A stretch of 64,000 bases of DNA from Cyanoderma ruficeps (GCA_008694505.1 VZDJ01007747.1:38793615-38857614), one strand, 5' to 3'. Numbered from the stretch's first letter, positions 11,818-25,789 are shown. The notes: a model not told the origin generated them from the letters alone. Numbers and translations: made by a program.

Positions 11818-14800
11818 TATGCACAAAAAGTTGCTTCTGTGGAAAAAAATCTTATTTAATGCACTGAATATTTATTTAAGCTTGTTTTTATTTTGTAAAT
11901 GCTGTAATTCAGAATCATTTCCATAAATATGATATTTAAAGATCTCAGACACTATAGTTTCTTATGTAAATACAGACGCCTATTTCTCTTACTGAAAAGC
12001 ACAATGACTATATCAATACTAATATACATTTGCCTCAAGGAAGACTTTCATCTTGTAATCTCTTCAGATAATTAAAGTGTCAGGACTTTCTACTTCCATG
12101 TGCTGGATTGCTCTTTCATTTTGGGGTCTGTTTACATGGAGTGACAGCTGCCATCCTGTCAAACAAACTGGCCTTAACTCTTTCTCACTTTTTAAATAAC
12201 ATGAAAGAAATTAGTTTAAAATTTAAAATGGAAGTCACCCATACAGTGAAGGGGTGGTAAATCAAAGCTGGAATACCAGCCTGTCACTTAGCATTGCCTC
12301 GTGCTATCTCTTGCCACCAGCTGAAAATCTCCCTTCCCAAAATATCTTGTGTCAATGGCCACTTCACACATCAGGCATGTTTGATCTGCCTGTGTCACAT
12401 CTGAATAATCTTTCCTCTGGGGGATACAAATCTGCAATGAAAACAGCGCTCCTTGGATCTCCCTGCACAGTTATCCTTGGGAAGCATAAATGCCCAGTGC
12501 TTCTTTGTTCTGCCCCCTGTATGAGATGCAGCTGTTAAAGGTTTTATGAGAATTAATTTTCATTTCCAGAGGACTTAATGCTGCGTGGCTTTGGAATGCC
12601 ATTCCACTGAACAGAAAACATGTTACAGCTCCATGAAGTTGTGTTCTCGGCTTCAGTGGTGCAACGATGGGGAAACTTTATGGGAAACATGCACAGAAAT
12701 GTAAGATTGCATTTGAATTAACATGCATAATGTTTATGGGCAAATAATGCTGCCTTCAGGTGTGTATGAGTAAGTGAATGGTAGAAATTTATCCTAAAGG
12801 GACTTTTTAATCAAAAAGGGGATTTCTCCAGAATACAACATGTTCCACAGCAATTATTTTCCTGTTGGGGATATCACAGTGGGAGTGAAGAGGATTATAA
12901 GGTAAGAGCAGCATTGGCAAAGGTGGCAATAATTCACCTGGTGCTGGACTCTCCTGTATGGCAGTTCCCTTCTGAATCACAGCTGTTTCTAGAGGAAAAA
13001 AAAAATTACAGTAAACTCCAGAGTGGTCCTTTCTAGGTCTGTACAAATTGCTCAGTCTTTCCAGCTCTCTGGATTTGTAAAAGCAGGTGGATATCAAGGC
13101 TTCCTCTGCAGTGAAAGGAGTACAATTAAATCCCCTCTGCTTCTGGGGAATAGCCCTGTCCAGAACATTGAAACAGACTGAGAAGCTGTCACACAGCATC
13201 TCGGTGGGAGGGAACCAGGATGGAAGTGATGGGTGAGGAGTGACCTTTGTGTGCATTGTCTGAGCTGAAAGGAAGGAGGAGGGAAACAGGCCATGTGGTT
13301 GTGCCTGTACTCGGGTGGGGAGAAAGGAAAGGTGGGCTGTGGGAGCTGGAGATTGACTGTAGGAAAGCCTCAAACACAGCCCCATCACAGTCCTGTCTGG
13401 AGCTGGAGGAACCAGCTCTCAGTGCCTGGCTGAACTCTCAGTTCAGGCAAAGTCAAAGCTGCTGGGGCTGCATCCGCCGGTTTCCGTGGCAACCCCCGAT
13501 AGCATCTCTCTGCCAGTGCCAAGACTGCAGCACTCTGTTCCTGCACAGGCAGGCATGGAGGCTCCTGCTTTCTGCTTTGTCACAGGGATTGTGATGGCTC
13601 AAACATCTTCATCTGTAACCAAGGTTTGTACTGCAGTCAAAAGCTTACTGTGAACTCTGTTTTCTAATGACACCATTTCACTGAATTATGCTTTATGTTG
13701 CTTGTCTGGAAGAAATCATCTCTGTAGGCATCCTTTTGGGGAATATTTAGCTCTTTCTCCTCTTCCACCCTTTTCCCCACCCCATCACTCAGCTTTCAGT
13801 TTCTGCTGTGTATAAACTAGACGTACTGTGTGGCCTCCATGGATATCTTACACATAGTGAAGCATTAAGACAACTCAAGGAGCTTTCATCTTTATTGCTT
13901 CCTGATCTTGCCCTTCAAGTTCCCAGGCACAGGCTTGTTTCAAACCACTTGGTATCCTTGTACCTGCAGTAGCATCCTGCTACACAGGTCCTTCCTGGCT
14001 GCCTGAGGTACCATGGGTCTTGCACTGAGGTGTTTAAAGTTCTGCAGTATTCCTTCACTTTGTGGTGGAGAAAGGATAGATCCTAATTCTCAGGTTTTAA
14101 TAGCTGTTAGTAAATTATAGACATTGCCATTTGGCTCTTTTTTCCTTTGCTCTTAAACCAAAAAATGTTAAAATAATAGGCCAGAAGGATGAAGAGGAGA
14201 AGACTTGTTAAAGCAGCTCTGGAAGTGTGAAGATGATGTTTTAATGAAGTAATTGGTCTCTTTGAAAACAAGCTATAACTGCATGTGCTAGGAATGCTGG
14301 GGCTCATGCATAAAACAAACTGGGCAATTAGTCTTTCATGAACTCATTTCATTTCTTGTTTTCACTAAACATGAAGGCTCTGAAGTGTAAAGAATGATTT
14401 TCCCTCATGTTTCACTCAAAGGTATGAAGGGGACTTTTCTTCTCAGTTTTTCTCTGCAAACAGCCACCAGCTTGTTGGGGCTCTGACTGAACATGTCTGC
14501 AAAAGGGAAAATCTTGTGTCCAAAGCAGCCAACAGTGGGGCCTCTCAGCCTCCCACCCCTGAGGAGCAGTGAGAGGTGCCCTGGGCACGAGCAACTGCAG
14601 AGGGGCTGTTGCTCATGTGCAGCTGCTGGGTGATGCTCCCATCTGCTCTTTCTCAGGGCACAAGGTGTCTGACACAGCCCAGGATGTGAGGGTCCGCTGT
14701 GCCTGGGAATGGCAGAGCCAGCAAGCACTGAGCTGTAACTACTTCACATAATACAGAGATTTTATTTTCTGAGAATAACCCCAGGCCAGGCACTCTCACC

Positions 14801-17800
14801 ACTTAAACTCATGTCATACTCTAGAAAGTCTTACTTATGTATTTCTGTACTTTTACATAGTTCTTCACAGGGCAATAAAATGTTGGTGTTACTGCCATGA
14901 CTTTTTTATTCACTGAGTTTAAAAAATGATATAAAACAGCAGCAGGGAGGGTGTTTGAGGTGACTGCTTTCCATCTAATATTTCAGCATTGGCCAGCTTT
15001 CAGGTTTATAGCTGGAATTGGGCTGTGGTTCCAATGGGCTTGTCAGTACAGTGGAAGATGATAAGGACTAGAATGGCATTTGTACTGGTAACCTCTCTGA
15101 TGATGTCCTGTAAAACATGTTAAAAATAACTCTCTTTCATAAGAGATGTGTGTGAAAATGATGCAAACGTGCCTCTACCTTTTTGGACAATTTGAAGAAA
15201 GTTGTCCCTCAGCATCCCAGGGCTGGGCCAGTGGCTCTGCATGGATTGTCCCTGTCAGATCCTTGGTCATGAGATGGCACCTGTCAGGTATGTTAAGTGC
15301 AGTGAGATAATCCTGGCTTTATTACCAAAGGACCTGTGCCATGCCATCTTGCTCTGTGTTTGGGGAGCCTCTGACATCATATTTTGAGGCACTTCATTAT
15401 TATTTTTTCTGGTCAAGATAGTTTGTGATTGCTGCTTCACTAACAGCTTTTCTGGTTATTATGCAGCAGTAAAGCCTGCTGGTTTGGGGTTGTTTTGGCT
15501 TCTTAAATTGATTTCACTTTTTTTGGCTTATCTGCAGAAAGCTGGAGATTAATAATTGAAGATATAAACAGAAAAATAAGCACTTCAAGTTCATGAATAT
15601 ATTTAAAAGAAACTACTCCATGGTGCTGTCAAATACTGGGAAATTATACAGTAAAAACCGAACCCCAAGTAGTCCAAAAGTCCTGGGTGTCCATCTCTGG
15701 ACCCTCTGCTTTTGTTTAGGAGGACTTGTAGCTGCTGGAAAGCTACAACTTTTGGGGACCAAAACTTACAGTTTTGAGCCAGTGATTGTAACTTCTTTGT
15801 CTAGAAATAACTCTTCCTTAATTAAAAAAAAAAAAAAAGGAAATTGCTATACTTCCCATGTAAAGAAGGTCTGTTCAAAGAAGAATATTCAGCTAATTTG
15901 GTCTAAATGTCTTGGAACAAAATACAAAGCTACCACTAATTAATTCAGTGACCTCTTTTATACCCACTCATTGCCATGTCTTTTAGAGTTTCTTTCAGGA
16001 CACAATATCAGCCTTGCTTGGAGAACAAAGCAGGAAAACCTTGCCCACCTGTGCACCTGACAGGTGTTCTTCTCTGTCATGTTTGTTCCTCACATTCTGC
16101 TTTCTGCCCTTTCTCTTGCTTTTTTCTCTTTAAAGGAATGATACTGGAGTTGGGCTCTAAACTGATTTTCAGGGAAAATGTTTCCGTATTTCTTTCCTGT
16201 AGTGAGTGTTTGAAACACTGCTGTGTCTAGTGTCTGTCTCAAAAAGGTGCTTTGTAACAACCTGAGGATGCAGACTTGCATCCAGATGCTGCCTCCACAC
16301 AACTTTTGACTTACACTGGAATGAGAACAAAGTAAAGCAGCAGTAAAGAATTTTTTCTTCAGTAAAGAATTCAGGCTGGTGTAAAGTGTGAAAGCTTAAG
16401 GGTATCTTGAGTGCTTACTGAAAGTACCCAACACACGTGCCAGCCTCTGCCACCACCAGACGCGAGGCCACAGGTGGTGCAGCCCTGAGCTGGGGACGTG
16501 GGACCTGTCCAGGCTGGAGGGAAAAGCCAAGGAGCTGACAGCTCAAGGGACACTGACCAAAGGGGTTTTTTCACAGGCTGTTTTGCTAAAAGCAACTCCC
16601 AAGAGAAATGCAAGGTGTCTTACATACTGCATTGAGGGTATTTTCAATGGGCTTGGATTAAAACCCACTGGGCGTGCTACTTCTCTCTTCCTAGCCAGTG
16701 TTAAAGAAACACTGTTCCTTGGCAGGTGAAGGGGACAGAGAGGCTGTTGTCTTTTGGCTTGTTGATTATATTTTTACATGTATTTTCTGCTTGCTTGCTA
16801 CAGTAAGAAAAGAAAAAAAAAGTTCACTTCTTGAAAATCTCAAATTCCCATGCATGCAACAAATAATTCTCATAGTGTGTTCTAATTGCAGAGTGCAAAT
16901 AACTGCCAATCATTAAATAATATTAGGTTGTTTTTAAACAGAAAAGTCATTAACCCCAAATCAAGCAATTATGAAAGCACTTCCTCTGAGAGCAAACAGC
17001 TCAGAAGCCGCTGAGAACACCAGTGCCATGTGATAAAACCCTCTGCCCCGTGTGCTGCTCCTGGAGCCTTTCCAGTGCCTTCCCAAGGCTCAGATGTTGT
17101 CACAGCATTAGCTGCCACAGGAAGTCTGTTCTTGCCAAATCGTATCATCTTGGCTGCTCTGTGTTCTTGTGCTGCTGGTGTTTTTCAGCTCTGTCAGCCT
17201 CTGCAAGGTTGCATTTATTTGTGATATTTATAAAACAGATTAAACACCTGGCACAAAGGAGGATGGAACTGAATGGGGGAAGGCGTTGAGCAGGCATCCT
17301 GCTAAAAATGTTCCTGGTGTGTTTTGCTGTGAGGGAAAAGCCATGGGAGTGACCGAGAGCTTGGAAATGTTCAGATTTGCGATCTATGGAATGTATCAAA
17401 GAGATACTGTTGCAGACACCATCAGTAAATGCCTACACTAGGTGCACAGGTCTGGGAAGCTGGCCTCCTGGCAGGGATCTAATGGGAACCAGTGGCCAGA
17501 AGCTGAGCCAGCTTGAACAAATGCAGGTGAGAAAGAAGAGGTTAAATCTCCTGTGCATAACCAGCTGTTGAACAGTGAGCTGATTGTTATGGTGGACTCT
17601 ATACCTATGAGCACAGGTATTTTTAACAAACACAAAATCAGGTACATCTTACAGGCACAGTGGTGCAGCCACCCATGTTGGGACTGAGACAGCAATAAGC
17701 ATGCAGTGGGGCTGTCCTGTGACAGAGGTTGGGGTCCTGGTGGTCTCAGCTGATAAATTGGTCCAGGAAGTTACCAAGAGGAGGGATTTCTCTGTGGACT

Positions 17801-19323
17801 GATATGCAGGAGGGAAACAGTGGCCCAGGCAAAGTCACCCAGTGCTCTCCATCTCCCTGTTTCACCCCAGAGCTAATCCTGCACCAGGGCTGAAGTCACA
17901 CTGGCACTGGGCTGTTATAAGCAGTAGGAAAACAAAGGTAATGGAGCAAACACAAGCAAGAGGGATGCAGGGCGGAACATGCTCCCATTTAGGAGCCCAG
18001 TGTCTAAAGGAAGGGAAGGAAGATCCCTGACTACAGAAATTTCCCTGTGTGCAATTCCTAATCAGCTACAGGAATCACTTCCCAGTTTGCCAAGAACAGT
18101 TCTCCTGTCCTTGTGAGCTGGCTGTGATGTCCTGCAGTGCTCATTTATACTGGTGTCATGCTGAACACATTGCTCCTGCACAGACCAGGCTGGGCTCTGG
18201 GTACCATCAGTGTGCCAAAATGCTCAGTGTGGGAGCTGAGCGTGGCTGTGTAGAATCACTGCTTCCACACACCCTGCCTGCAGCTAGAGAAGAAATAATC
18301 CTTCTGTTTTGTTTTCCTTCCCAAATGCTGGACCCAGAGCAGCAGGTTTGCCTGAGGAACCAGGCCTGGAACCACAGTGGCCAACCCTACACAGACCATA
18401 CAGTGAGGTACAATAGAAGATGGAAGTAAACTTATTTTTTACACAACAGGGATTTATTCATATCCTCACCCACCTGTGAAGGACTGGAGGGGTGAGCCAT
18501 GTCTTTCCTCTGCCTGAGCATGAGAAGTGGCTTCTGCCCCCAACTTCTGCTGAGCCCTGTCCCAGTCCATCCCTTCAGAGATGCTCAGGATGAAGGGGCT
18601 GTTGTGAGCATTTGTTTGGGCCTCCCCACAGCAGAGATGTGGCAACACTGTGCTGCAGAAAAGTCTGTAGGATTTTGTATAGTAACTCCTTCATGAATTT
18701 AACCTTGTACAATGTACAATGCTCCTGATCTTTCTCTGCCAACCACAGTACCAGCATTGGTTACTGTGGCCTCACACTACTATAGGTATGTTATCTCCAT
18801 CCTACAGAAGAGCTTATTAAAATACTCAGGAACACAAGATCGGCTCATCCTGTCCTGCTATCTCAAGCATCCATGAATAATCCCTTTCATAAATCACTTA
18901 TATCTCATCACAGAGGTAAGTGCAGTTCTTTTTACTGTACTCAAACCTTAATCTTCTCACTAGACCAAGGGTTTTAGAGATGCTGAAGTCTCCAGACCCT
19001 GATGTTTTAGTGGTCCTTTGAAGCTTAACCTTGGATCTCAGAGTCAGTCATCCCTGTTCCTCCTGCATGCCAGGGGACCTTTTGCTCCCTGCCTGTCACC
19101 TGGAGCCTTATGTAGAGATGTGTCTGGTGGGAAGAAGAGAGCTTGTAGGAGATGTCTATGCTGCTGTAAAGAATGGTGGTGTGCCACGTAAACTGTGGAT
19201 GACTCTGTGCCTGGTGTGGCTCTGGGCTTCAGTTTGAAAATCACAGCTTCTCCTGATCCTCTGAAAGTGATCGGTGCCCTGTAGGTTCCCTTTTCCTTTG
19301 GTAGTCTGCTTTTGTCTAGAAGC

Positions 19324-19383
19324 GGTCTTCATTCTACTTGTTAAAACTTGTTTGGCCTTCATTCTTCTTGTTAAAACTTGCTG
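19324..19383. repeat. Two-copy tandem duplication, 30-bp unit
   Basis: The segment CTTCATTCTACTTG followed by TTAAAACTTG recurs after exactly 30 bp with one substitution in the first part (A to T). This looks like a recent local duplication. No function is suggested. Confidence 0.8.
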
Positions 19384-20880
19384 AATGCAACAAGCACAGG
19401 CGCCTTAAGGTGGACCTTAAAATGCTAAACTCTGCTCTCACCTCCATCACTCCCACTTGGGCACACAGCTCCATCTCAGCAGGCGTTTATAACACCGTGG
19501 GGCAGGTCAACTCATGAGGGTGTTGTGTGCTGACTCACTGGTGTGTCCAGCACACCTGAAATAGTGTGGGATATCTAAAATCTGCTTCCAGAGACTGGGG
19601 AGCAGAGTCACTGTGCTAGGCTGGGTGTGGGTCATGCCTGCAGTCTGGAGCACAGCGTTTGTATCTCGGTATCAGTCTCTCCTTGTGGTAAATGCAGCAG
19701 AGATTGATGGGTTTGTTTTGCTTAGGTGGTAATGAAGCAGTTAATTGCACTCAGCAATGGCTGTCTCTGCCCAGCTGTTCAGGGAAATATCTTAGAGGCT
19801 TGCCCCACAGATCCTGGGCTGTGTAAGCACATCCAAACCACCACCCAAATCCCTGGCCGCTCAGCTTTCCCAGCTCCCTTGTTGATTGCTTTGCTGTTTC
19901 CAAACACGTTTCATCTCCTTGTTTCACCAGGCCTCTGTGCTAAATATTGTGTGCAGCGATTGGCAGCAGGAGCGGTGCCAGCGTGGGCTCCTCCTGGCAC
20001 AGCACCTGCGGGAGCAGGAGGTTGTGCTGCTGCCCAGCCAGCGCATCCCTGCCGTGCTGGGGCATTCCCACCGCGGCTCCTCGCTGTCCCCGGCTGTTTC
20101 GGCTGTGCGGAGGCTCTGCTCTGCCGTGACTGATCTGCACAAGCCTTTCCAAGTCTGACACGTGCTGAAACACTTCCCTTCCTTCCCGCCTTCACCGATA
20201 GTCCCCTGACCCCCTGCTCTGATGGAGCATGAACTGCAGCTCCTGCACTGCATCCAACAGTGACAAGGTTGGGTTATTTTTCTTCACTGGGACTTTCAAG
20301 TATTTTTAAGGCCTGTCCTAGCATCCTAAAGTCACCTTCTGCCAAAATAAACATCTCATATTTAAAATGCAGCAAAGCTGTTCTTTCCAGTTCTTCTAGC
20401 CACATCACAATTTTTCCACCCTCAGTGTCCCAGCCGCGCGGGACATGGAGCAGGCAGCATTTTCACAAACCAGGCTGCTCTACCTGCTGTCACAGCACCG
20501 GGCTCTGGCTGTGCCGAATCATTAGACTTTTGGGTAAAGTGCTTGAGTGGAAGCCGATTGTGTTGGGGAGGGAGGTGAGCACCGAGTGGCTTCCATCCTC
20601 TGCTCTGCTGTTACGCAGGACGTTAAAGCCAACGTGAAGCACAATATTTGGGTCAAATGTAAGCGGTTCAAGTGCTGAAAGCTTTCCCACCTGGCACAGT
20701 GGCAGGGATCACGCTGAGCTCCGGGATCCCTGTCCCCAGCGGGCGCTGGCAGCTGGCACCCGGTGCTGGGGTCTGGCACCAGCGCCGCGGAGCCTCCGAT
20801 CCCCGGGATGGCACCGAGGGAGGTCCCAGCGCTCCTGCCTCAAGTGAGAAATAAGATTTTCAAAGCTCCGTGAGCCCATA

Positions 20881-21240
20881 GGAGACCACGATCTGCAGCG
20901 TGAAGCCGCCGAGCCTCGCGGGGAGCGAGCAGCTTTCCCGGTTGGAGCAAGAGCAGCAATTCGTGTTTTCATGGCCAAGCCCTCTGGACAGAAGGCAGCG
21001 GCGCTTGTCCCCTGTGCCAGGCACGGCTCCCGGAGCGGATGGTTTGTCCCCGGAGCGGATGGTTTGGTTTGTCCCCGACACAGCGCTGGCCGGGCCTGCG
21101 GGCCGGGGCGGCGGGCGCGGCGCAGTCTCGGTGTGACCCCGTGCGGCCGCCGGGCGCAGTGCGGGCCCGGCAGCGCGGCCTGCGGGGCCCGGGGGCGACT
21201 GCGGGCACGGTCTGGGAGGCTGCGGCCCCATTAATCGTCA
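20881..21240. promoter_or_regulatory. CpG island without an assigned gene
   Basis: By hand count there are about 43 CpG dinucleotides in 360 bp, against very few in the flanks, and GC content is clearly high. A GC-box core GGGGCGG lies at 21105-21111. Lower-density CpGs continue to about 21400. Such islands usually mark promoters of constitutive genes. Human MXD4 is the next same-strand gene after ZFYVE28, but no sequence resembling its first exon was seen here. Open frames through this block exist on both strands and are best seen as GC-driven. Island status is seen in the sequence; promoter activity and direction are inference. Confidence 0.6.
21031..21075. repeat. Short tandem duplication inside the CpG island
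   Basis: The 20-bp unit CGGAGCGGATGGTTTGTCCC at 21031-21050 is repeated at 21051-21075 with a 5-bp insertion (GTTTG). It is probably replication slippage. Confidence 0.75.
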
Positions 21241-24200
21241 GCCCCACTTTAAAAAAACAAAACCAACAGAAACAAACAAAACTCCGGCTGGCTCAGCGCC
21301 AGGCTGCCAGTGCTGACAGAGCTCATCCCTCTCCTGGGTCCCTTCAAAGCCCCTCGGCCCGGGCACTCACCCCCGGCCGGAGCTCCAGTGCTGTTTGCCA
21401 TTTAAGATGGAAATGCCAGCAAGCCGCTTAAATAGCCGGGCTTCTAGATCTCCTTGGAATTGCAACTGGATATGAGAGATCGTCTTAGTGTTTTCCCATT
21501 CTCAAGCCGTCTAGAAATGTAAATGGGCAGTTGGGGTTGTTCAAGCAAGACTCCGTGCCCAAAGCAGCTGCTCTTCAGTTTCCGTGGCCTGGCTGTGCCC
21601 AGAGCCAGCCCTGTGTGTGGCTGCCTCATCCCTTTGCTGGCTCTCTAAGGGTGAGGGCAGGAGCTTTGCAGTTTGCTGTCTCAGAGATGACAACCATGCC
21701 CACCTCGGCTGATGTGGGATTCTGCTGGAGACTGCGGGCTAAAAAATGCACTCAGCCACCGGAAAGACCAGAGCGGCTTGTGAACATTTGCAGCAGCACA
21801 TCCAAGGCAAGTTTTAGAAGCTTGTGGAGCAGGACAGCCTGGGCTGGTGTTGCTCCTGCAGTGCTGTGACAGCTGAGAACAGAAACCAGCTCCAAATGAT
21901 TTGCAGTTTAATCCTCTGATTTAGAGTCTGGAAAGTGCAAGAGTGTGTCTGCTGTGCTGTCCTTGCTAAGGCTCTGTTTAATGTCCTGTCCTGGGGTGGG
22001 AAGCAGGAAGGAGCTCTGCTTTTCTGCTGCCCTGTCACAAATCATTGGTCTAGGGCTGGTTTTCCTTACAGTTTTCCACTTGTCTCTTTTCCTGCGCTTG
22101 TCAGGGGTCTGCCCCATAGTTTTGCTCTTTCCAAACATGTTTTATCCATGGTTTTTGGTTCAGGGAGCAATAGGGCAAGAGATTCCTCTTGGAGGGCATC
22201 CCCAGCCCAGGTAGGAGCAGTAGCCATGCAGTTGGCCATCCCTGTGTGTGATACTTGTGATCATCTTTGCATGACTTCTACTGAAATTCAGCATGACATT
22301 TTACACCCACCCCATGAAAAGATCACCTCATGGCTGGGTGATACCAGGAGAGGCAGACAGGATGAAACTTCTCGGAAGAATGACATTTCAAGGCCTCCCA
22401 AGGCTTGTTTGTTAATTTATGCTGACAAGTATTTACAAAAATTTCCATGCATCCAGTCCAGAACGTCCTGCTGTCTCTGAATGTGCCATACGGCGCAGTG
22501 CTCAGCTTCTGCTCCAGAAGCATCTGTGCCGCTGGGCACAGCACGTGGGACCAAGGCGCTGACCATGAAAACCTGGTGAGCAGCTGACATGGCAGAGTGA
22601 GGCCAGACTGCCCTGCAGGGCTCCCACACGCCACTGATTAAATGTCTCGGCTCTTCCTTCCCCTACGCTTGGAAAACTCACTGTTAACTTGACTTAAAGC
22701 CTCCCTGTGGGTTTGCAAACTTGGAGAATTTTTTTTTTCTATGAGATGAGTTCTCCTTGCCAAGAAGGTTTTAATAACTCACCATGAAATTTATAGAGTT
22801 TAAATTTAAACCACACGTGGAAAAGTGGAGCTGTAACAGTTTAATCCAATTTAACCTTGATCCATTCCACAGTGCTCAGGCAGACAATTCACACCACAAG
22901 CAAAATTCCTCTGCAGGGTGGCAGACAGCAGCTCTCTTATCATGTGAGTGTCCCTTCCAAAGCACAGAGGACCAGACTGGGCCATCTATGTGCCTGTTTC
23001 ATTCTCCAGCAAGTCTCCCCTTGGAAACAGCAGGAATCTGATGCAGCTCAGAGTTGGGCATACCCAGGAGTTGGGCAGAAGCTAAGTCTTGTTCTAGCTG
23101 TCATGTTTTCCTTGCTATGCTAAAAAATATCCTTTTCATACCACCTCCTTTTCCTGTCCCATCACAAGAAGAAGGCATTGGGTTTTTTTTCAAGGCACAT
23201 TTAAATGGGTGACCATTTAAATGCATCTGGTTGGGGAAGCAATCTGCTGGGAGTCTTCTTGGTACTTTCCAAGGAGAAGAGGTGGGAAAGTTTCATTTCC
23301 AAGTCAGCTAGATGATGAAAAGTTTTATTTCCATTGACCTGCTTTGTCTTTCGTAGCAAAGTCAGTTTTATATCACCACTGTTCCTGTGTGGAGACCTGA
23401 AAGGCCAAACACGCATTCCTAGCACAAGTCAGATATACGATATTGGCAAAAGCCTGTTGAGTGGGGATGTAAAATGCCCCAGCCCTGGGAGGATGCAGCA
23501 ACTGTATTCAGAGGTGTGTTGGTGGCTTAAACCTGGAAGGGCATTCCTGTGGTGTCCAGCTAAGGTAAGGAAATTCAACAATGAGCAGCTGAGGGTGCCT
23601 TTATGTATCATATGCACCCACAGCAGTTGTGGCTGTTCTAGTAACAAGAACTACACTGATTAACTCTCTGTTGCAGTCCGTAGCAGATTGTGCCTGTTGG
23701 AAATGGGCAGGCATGCTGATTTTCTGGGGGGGCCAGGTGGAGACCAGAAATCCAGGTGAGAACTGTCATGGTTGACTTAAAGCTTTGAGGAGCCATTGCA
23801 TGAATGGCAATGCTGTGTTTGTTGTGTTTCTTAACAACTACTTTTGGTGCTGCCCTTTTTTGGTGGTATCTCAGCCAAAAAAAGGTAGCAGCAAATTCTA
23901 CTTTTCAGACATTTATTCTTTTCCCCTGGGCCTGTGCATTTAATAGAAGGTCATCCAATAATTTGCTTTGGTGAGATTTGCTTGTGTGCTCTATTTGTGG
24001 AGAGAGGGATGCTCATCAGATAAATATTTTTTATATGCATTAGATATGACATGGCGAGACCAGAAATGAATTTCATGCCGTGTTCCCAGCCTGGTAGTTT
24101 CCCAGGGAGGTTGGCTGCTGCCTGTGCAGCTCAGGTTGGAAACTTTGGGGTGGCAGAAAAAGAAAATATTCCCCAAACTGGATTCCCTTGCAGCTTGCCA

Positions 24201-24313
24201 GTTATACCAGGCTGACTCACCAAGGCGGAGGTTTCCAGAATGACTAATTACTGAGCAGGCATTGATTTTTGCCTGTCTAATGGGACACATCTTACAAAGT
24301 CTCCAGTTTCCAG

Positions 24314-24405
24314 ACTGGGTGGTGTGCTTGCCCTTTGAAAATCAGATCCATGCATTGTGTACCAAGTTGACTGTACCAAAAAAGAAACCACAACCTCGAG
24401 ACCAG
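24314..24405 (+). other. Possible exon of an unidentified transcript
   Basis: A 92-nt segment lies between CAG (24311-24313) and a consensus-perfect donor (CAG then GTAAGT at 24406). One frame is open throughout and reads WVVCLPFENQIHALC, then a basic KLTVPKKKPQPRDQ tail, starting with two bases of a split codon and ending in phase 0. The acceptor polypyrimidine tract is weak. I do not recognise the peptide and found no neighbouring exon in phase. Chance remains likely. Confidence 0.15.
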
Positions 24406-25789
24406 GTAAGTGTATCCATGGTAGGCTCCAGGCTGCCAACAGCAAGGTGCTGAGGCAGCTACTAAAGCTGTCCTCATGTGCTCCCATGCTTCTTTGCTGG
24501 CATGAGCAGGGCCTCAATTACAGACTAGACTTCTCAAAGCCTTGTGTCCTCATGTAAAGGGTTAATACACTCCCTAAAAGGGGGATTCCTTCCTTTTTTC
24601 TCCCTCATCAGGGTAATATTTGTTCTCCTGTTGCTATCTTTCTGCTCTCGATAAGAGAGCATCAAGTTCTGCATGCTTAGGCCTGGCCACTCAGTGATGC
24701 TTGAAGTTGCTCTTGGCCAGTAGGTCCATTTCAGCTCCACAGGAGACAGAGCAGACCCTGAGGTGATTGTGAGAACAAAAGCTTTGTAACATTATATGTT
24801 ATTTTTCATCATGACTGTGACTGTTTGTTCCTGAATCCCTGTCACAGAAGAAATACAGAAATTAATACAGACTTACTCTGACACTGAACTCTCCCTTGAG
24901 CACCCAGATGGCAGTGGCTTCACACCTGATCTCAGCTGAGGTATTCAACTGCAGGAGTGGGGAAAGCCCAGCTCTGGCCTGTAAATCTACCAAACAAATC
25001 TACTGCCCTACACAATCACGTCTCCTAAAGAGCACCCACTAGATGTGACGAGACAAGGGTTTCGGTTCCTTTTGGCCTTTCTTGTGCTGTGTTTCATTAG
25101 GCTCTGGAACTATGTGGCACCATGTGTGTGTACTCTCCCTGCTCTTTGGTGACAGCACCAGCACAGGTTCAGCTCTTCATCCCTGCTCCCTGCTGCTTCC
25201 AAGGGCACAGCAGTGCTGGGCTGCCATGGACCAGCTCAATGCCCTCCTGGGAAATGTGCCAGAAGGTGGTGGTTTTCCAGCCCTATCTAGGGACAAATGT
25301 CCCACTTGTGAGGCAGGTCTGTGGGGCTAGGTGCTGCTCCTGGTTTAACCCTCACTGGGGTTAAACTGCTTCACTCCCCCCACCCACCCCCAAGGGCAGC
25401 TTTGTGGCTCCAAAACACAGAACGGTCTCTCTGTGGAGAAGAAATGGGAGCTGCTACTATAGCCCAAGGAAGGGTCTTTCCACTCCTCCTTTGGACTCAT
25501 GGTCACCCCTGAAACTGGATGTGTGTATATGAGTGTTTTAAAGCTGATTTTTCCTGAGTTGGGGCAGCAGGGAGAGTTGGGCACAGTCACAGTGGACTGG
25601 TGGTATCAAGAGCATCCAAGTAGCCTTGGCAAATATGACTGTGATCAAATCAAGCAGTGTTCTGTGCACTGCACCAGCAGCTCATCAAACTCAACCTTTT
25701 CCTGGGAATAAAAGTCTAGTCTCAGGCAATGAAGGAGCAAGAGAGCATTAGGCTTTTAAGAAGCAGACTTCAGAGACTGCATCCTCAAA

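Larger units (their letters stand above)
10671..20880. other. Intergenic or unannotated sequence
   Basis: No recognisable exon, RNA gene or transposon was found. The longest open frame, on the minus strand at 12807-13388 (193 codons), shows no known domain and I treat it as chance. Composition is AT-rich up to about 12.1 kb and mixed afterwards. A 30-bp tandem duplication lies at 19324-19383. A GC-rich block (about 19945-20160) is open in several frames on both strands, which is typical of GC-rich sequence rather than proof of coding. Confidence 0.6.

Noticed and set aside
12807..13388. 193-codon minus-strand open frame
   Set aside because: No recognisable domain, no splice or promoter context, and proline/serine-rich composition as in random mixed-GC sequence.
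20860..21431. Long open frames on both strands in the CpG island
   Set aside because: High GC lowers stop-codon frequency in all frames. The R/G/A/P-rich peptides match no known protein and no MXD4 first exon.
21935..22480. 181-codon plus-strand open frame
   Set aside because: No domain or motif. Overlapping frames are open on both strands, and there is no credible start context.
24648..24662. Short hairpin with arms like CTCTC and GAGAG
   Set aside because: Seven-base arms with a five-base loop are expected by chance in a window of this size.
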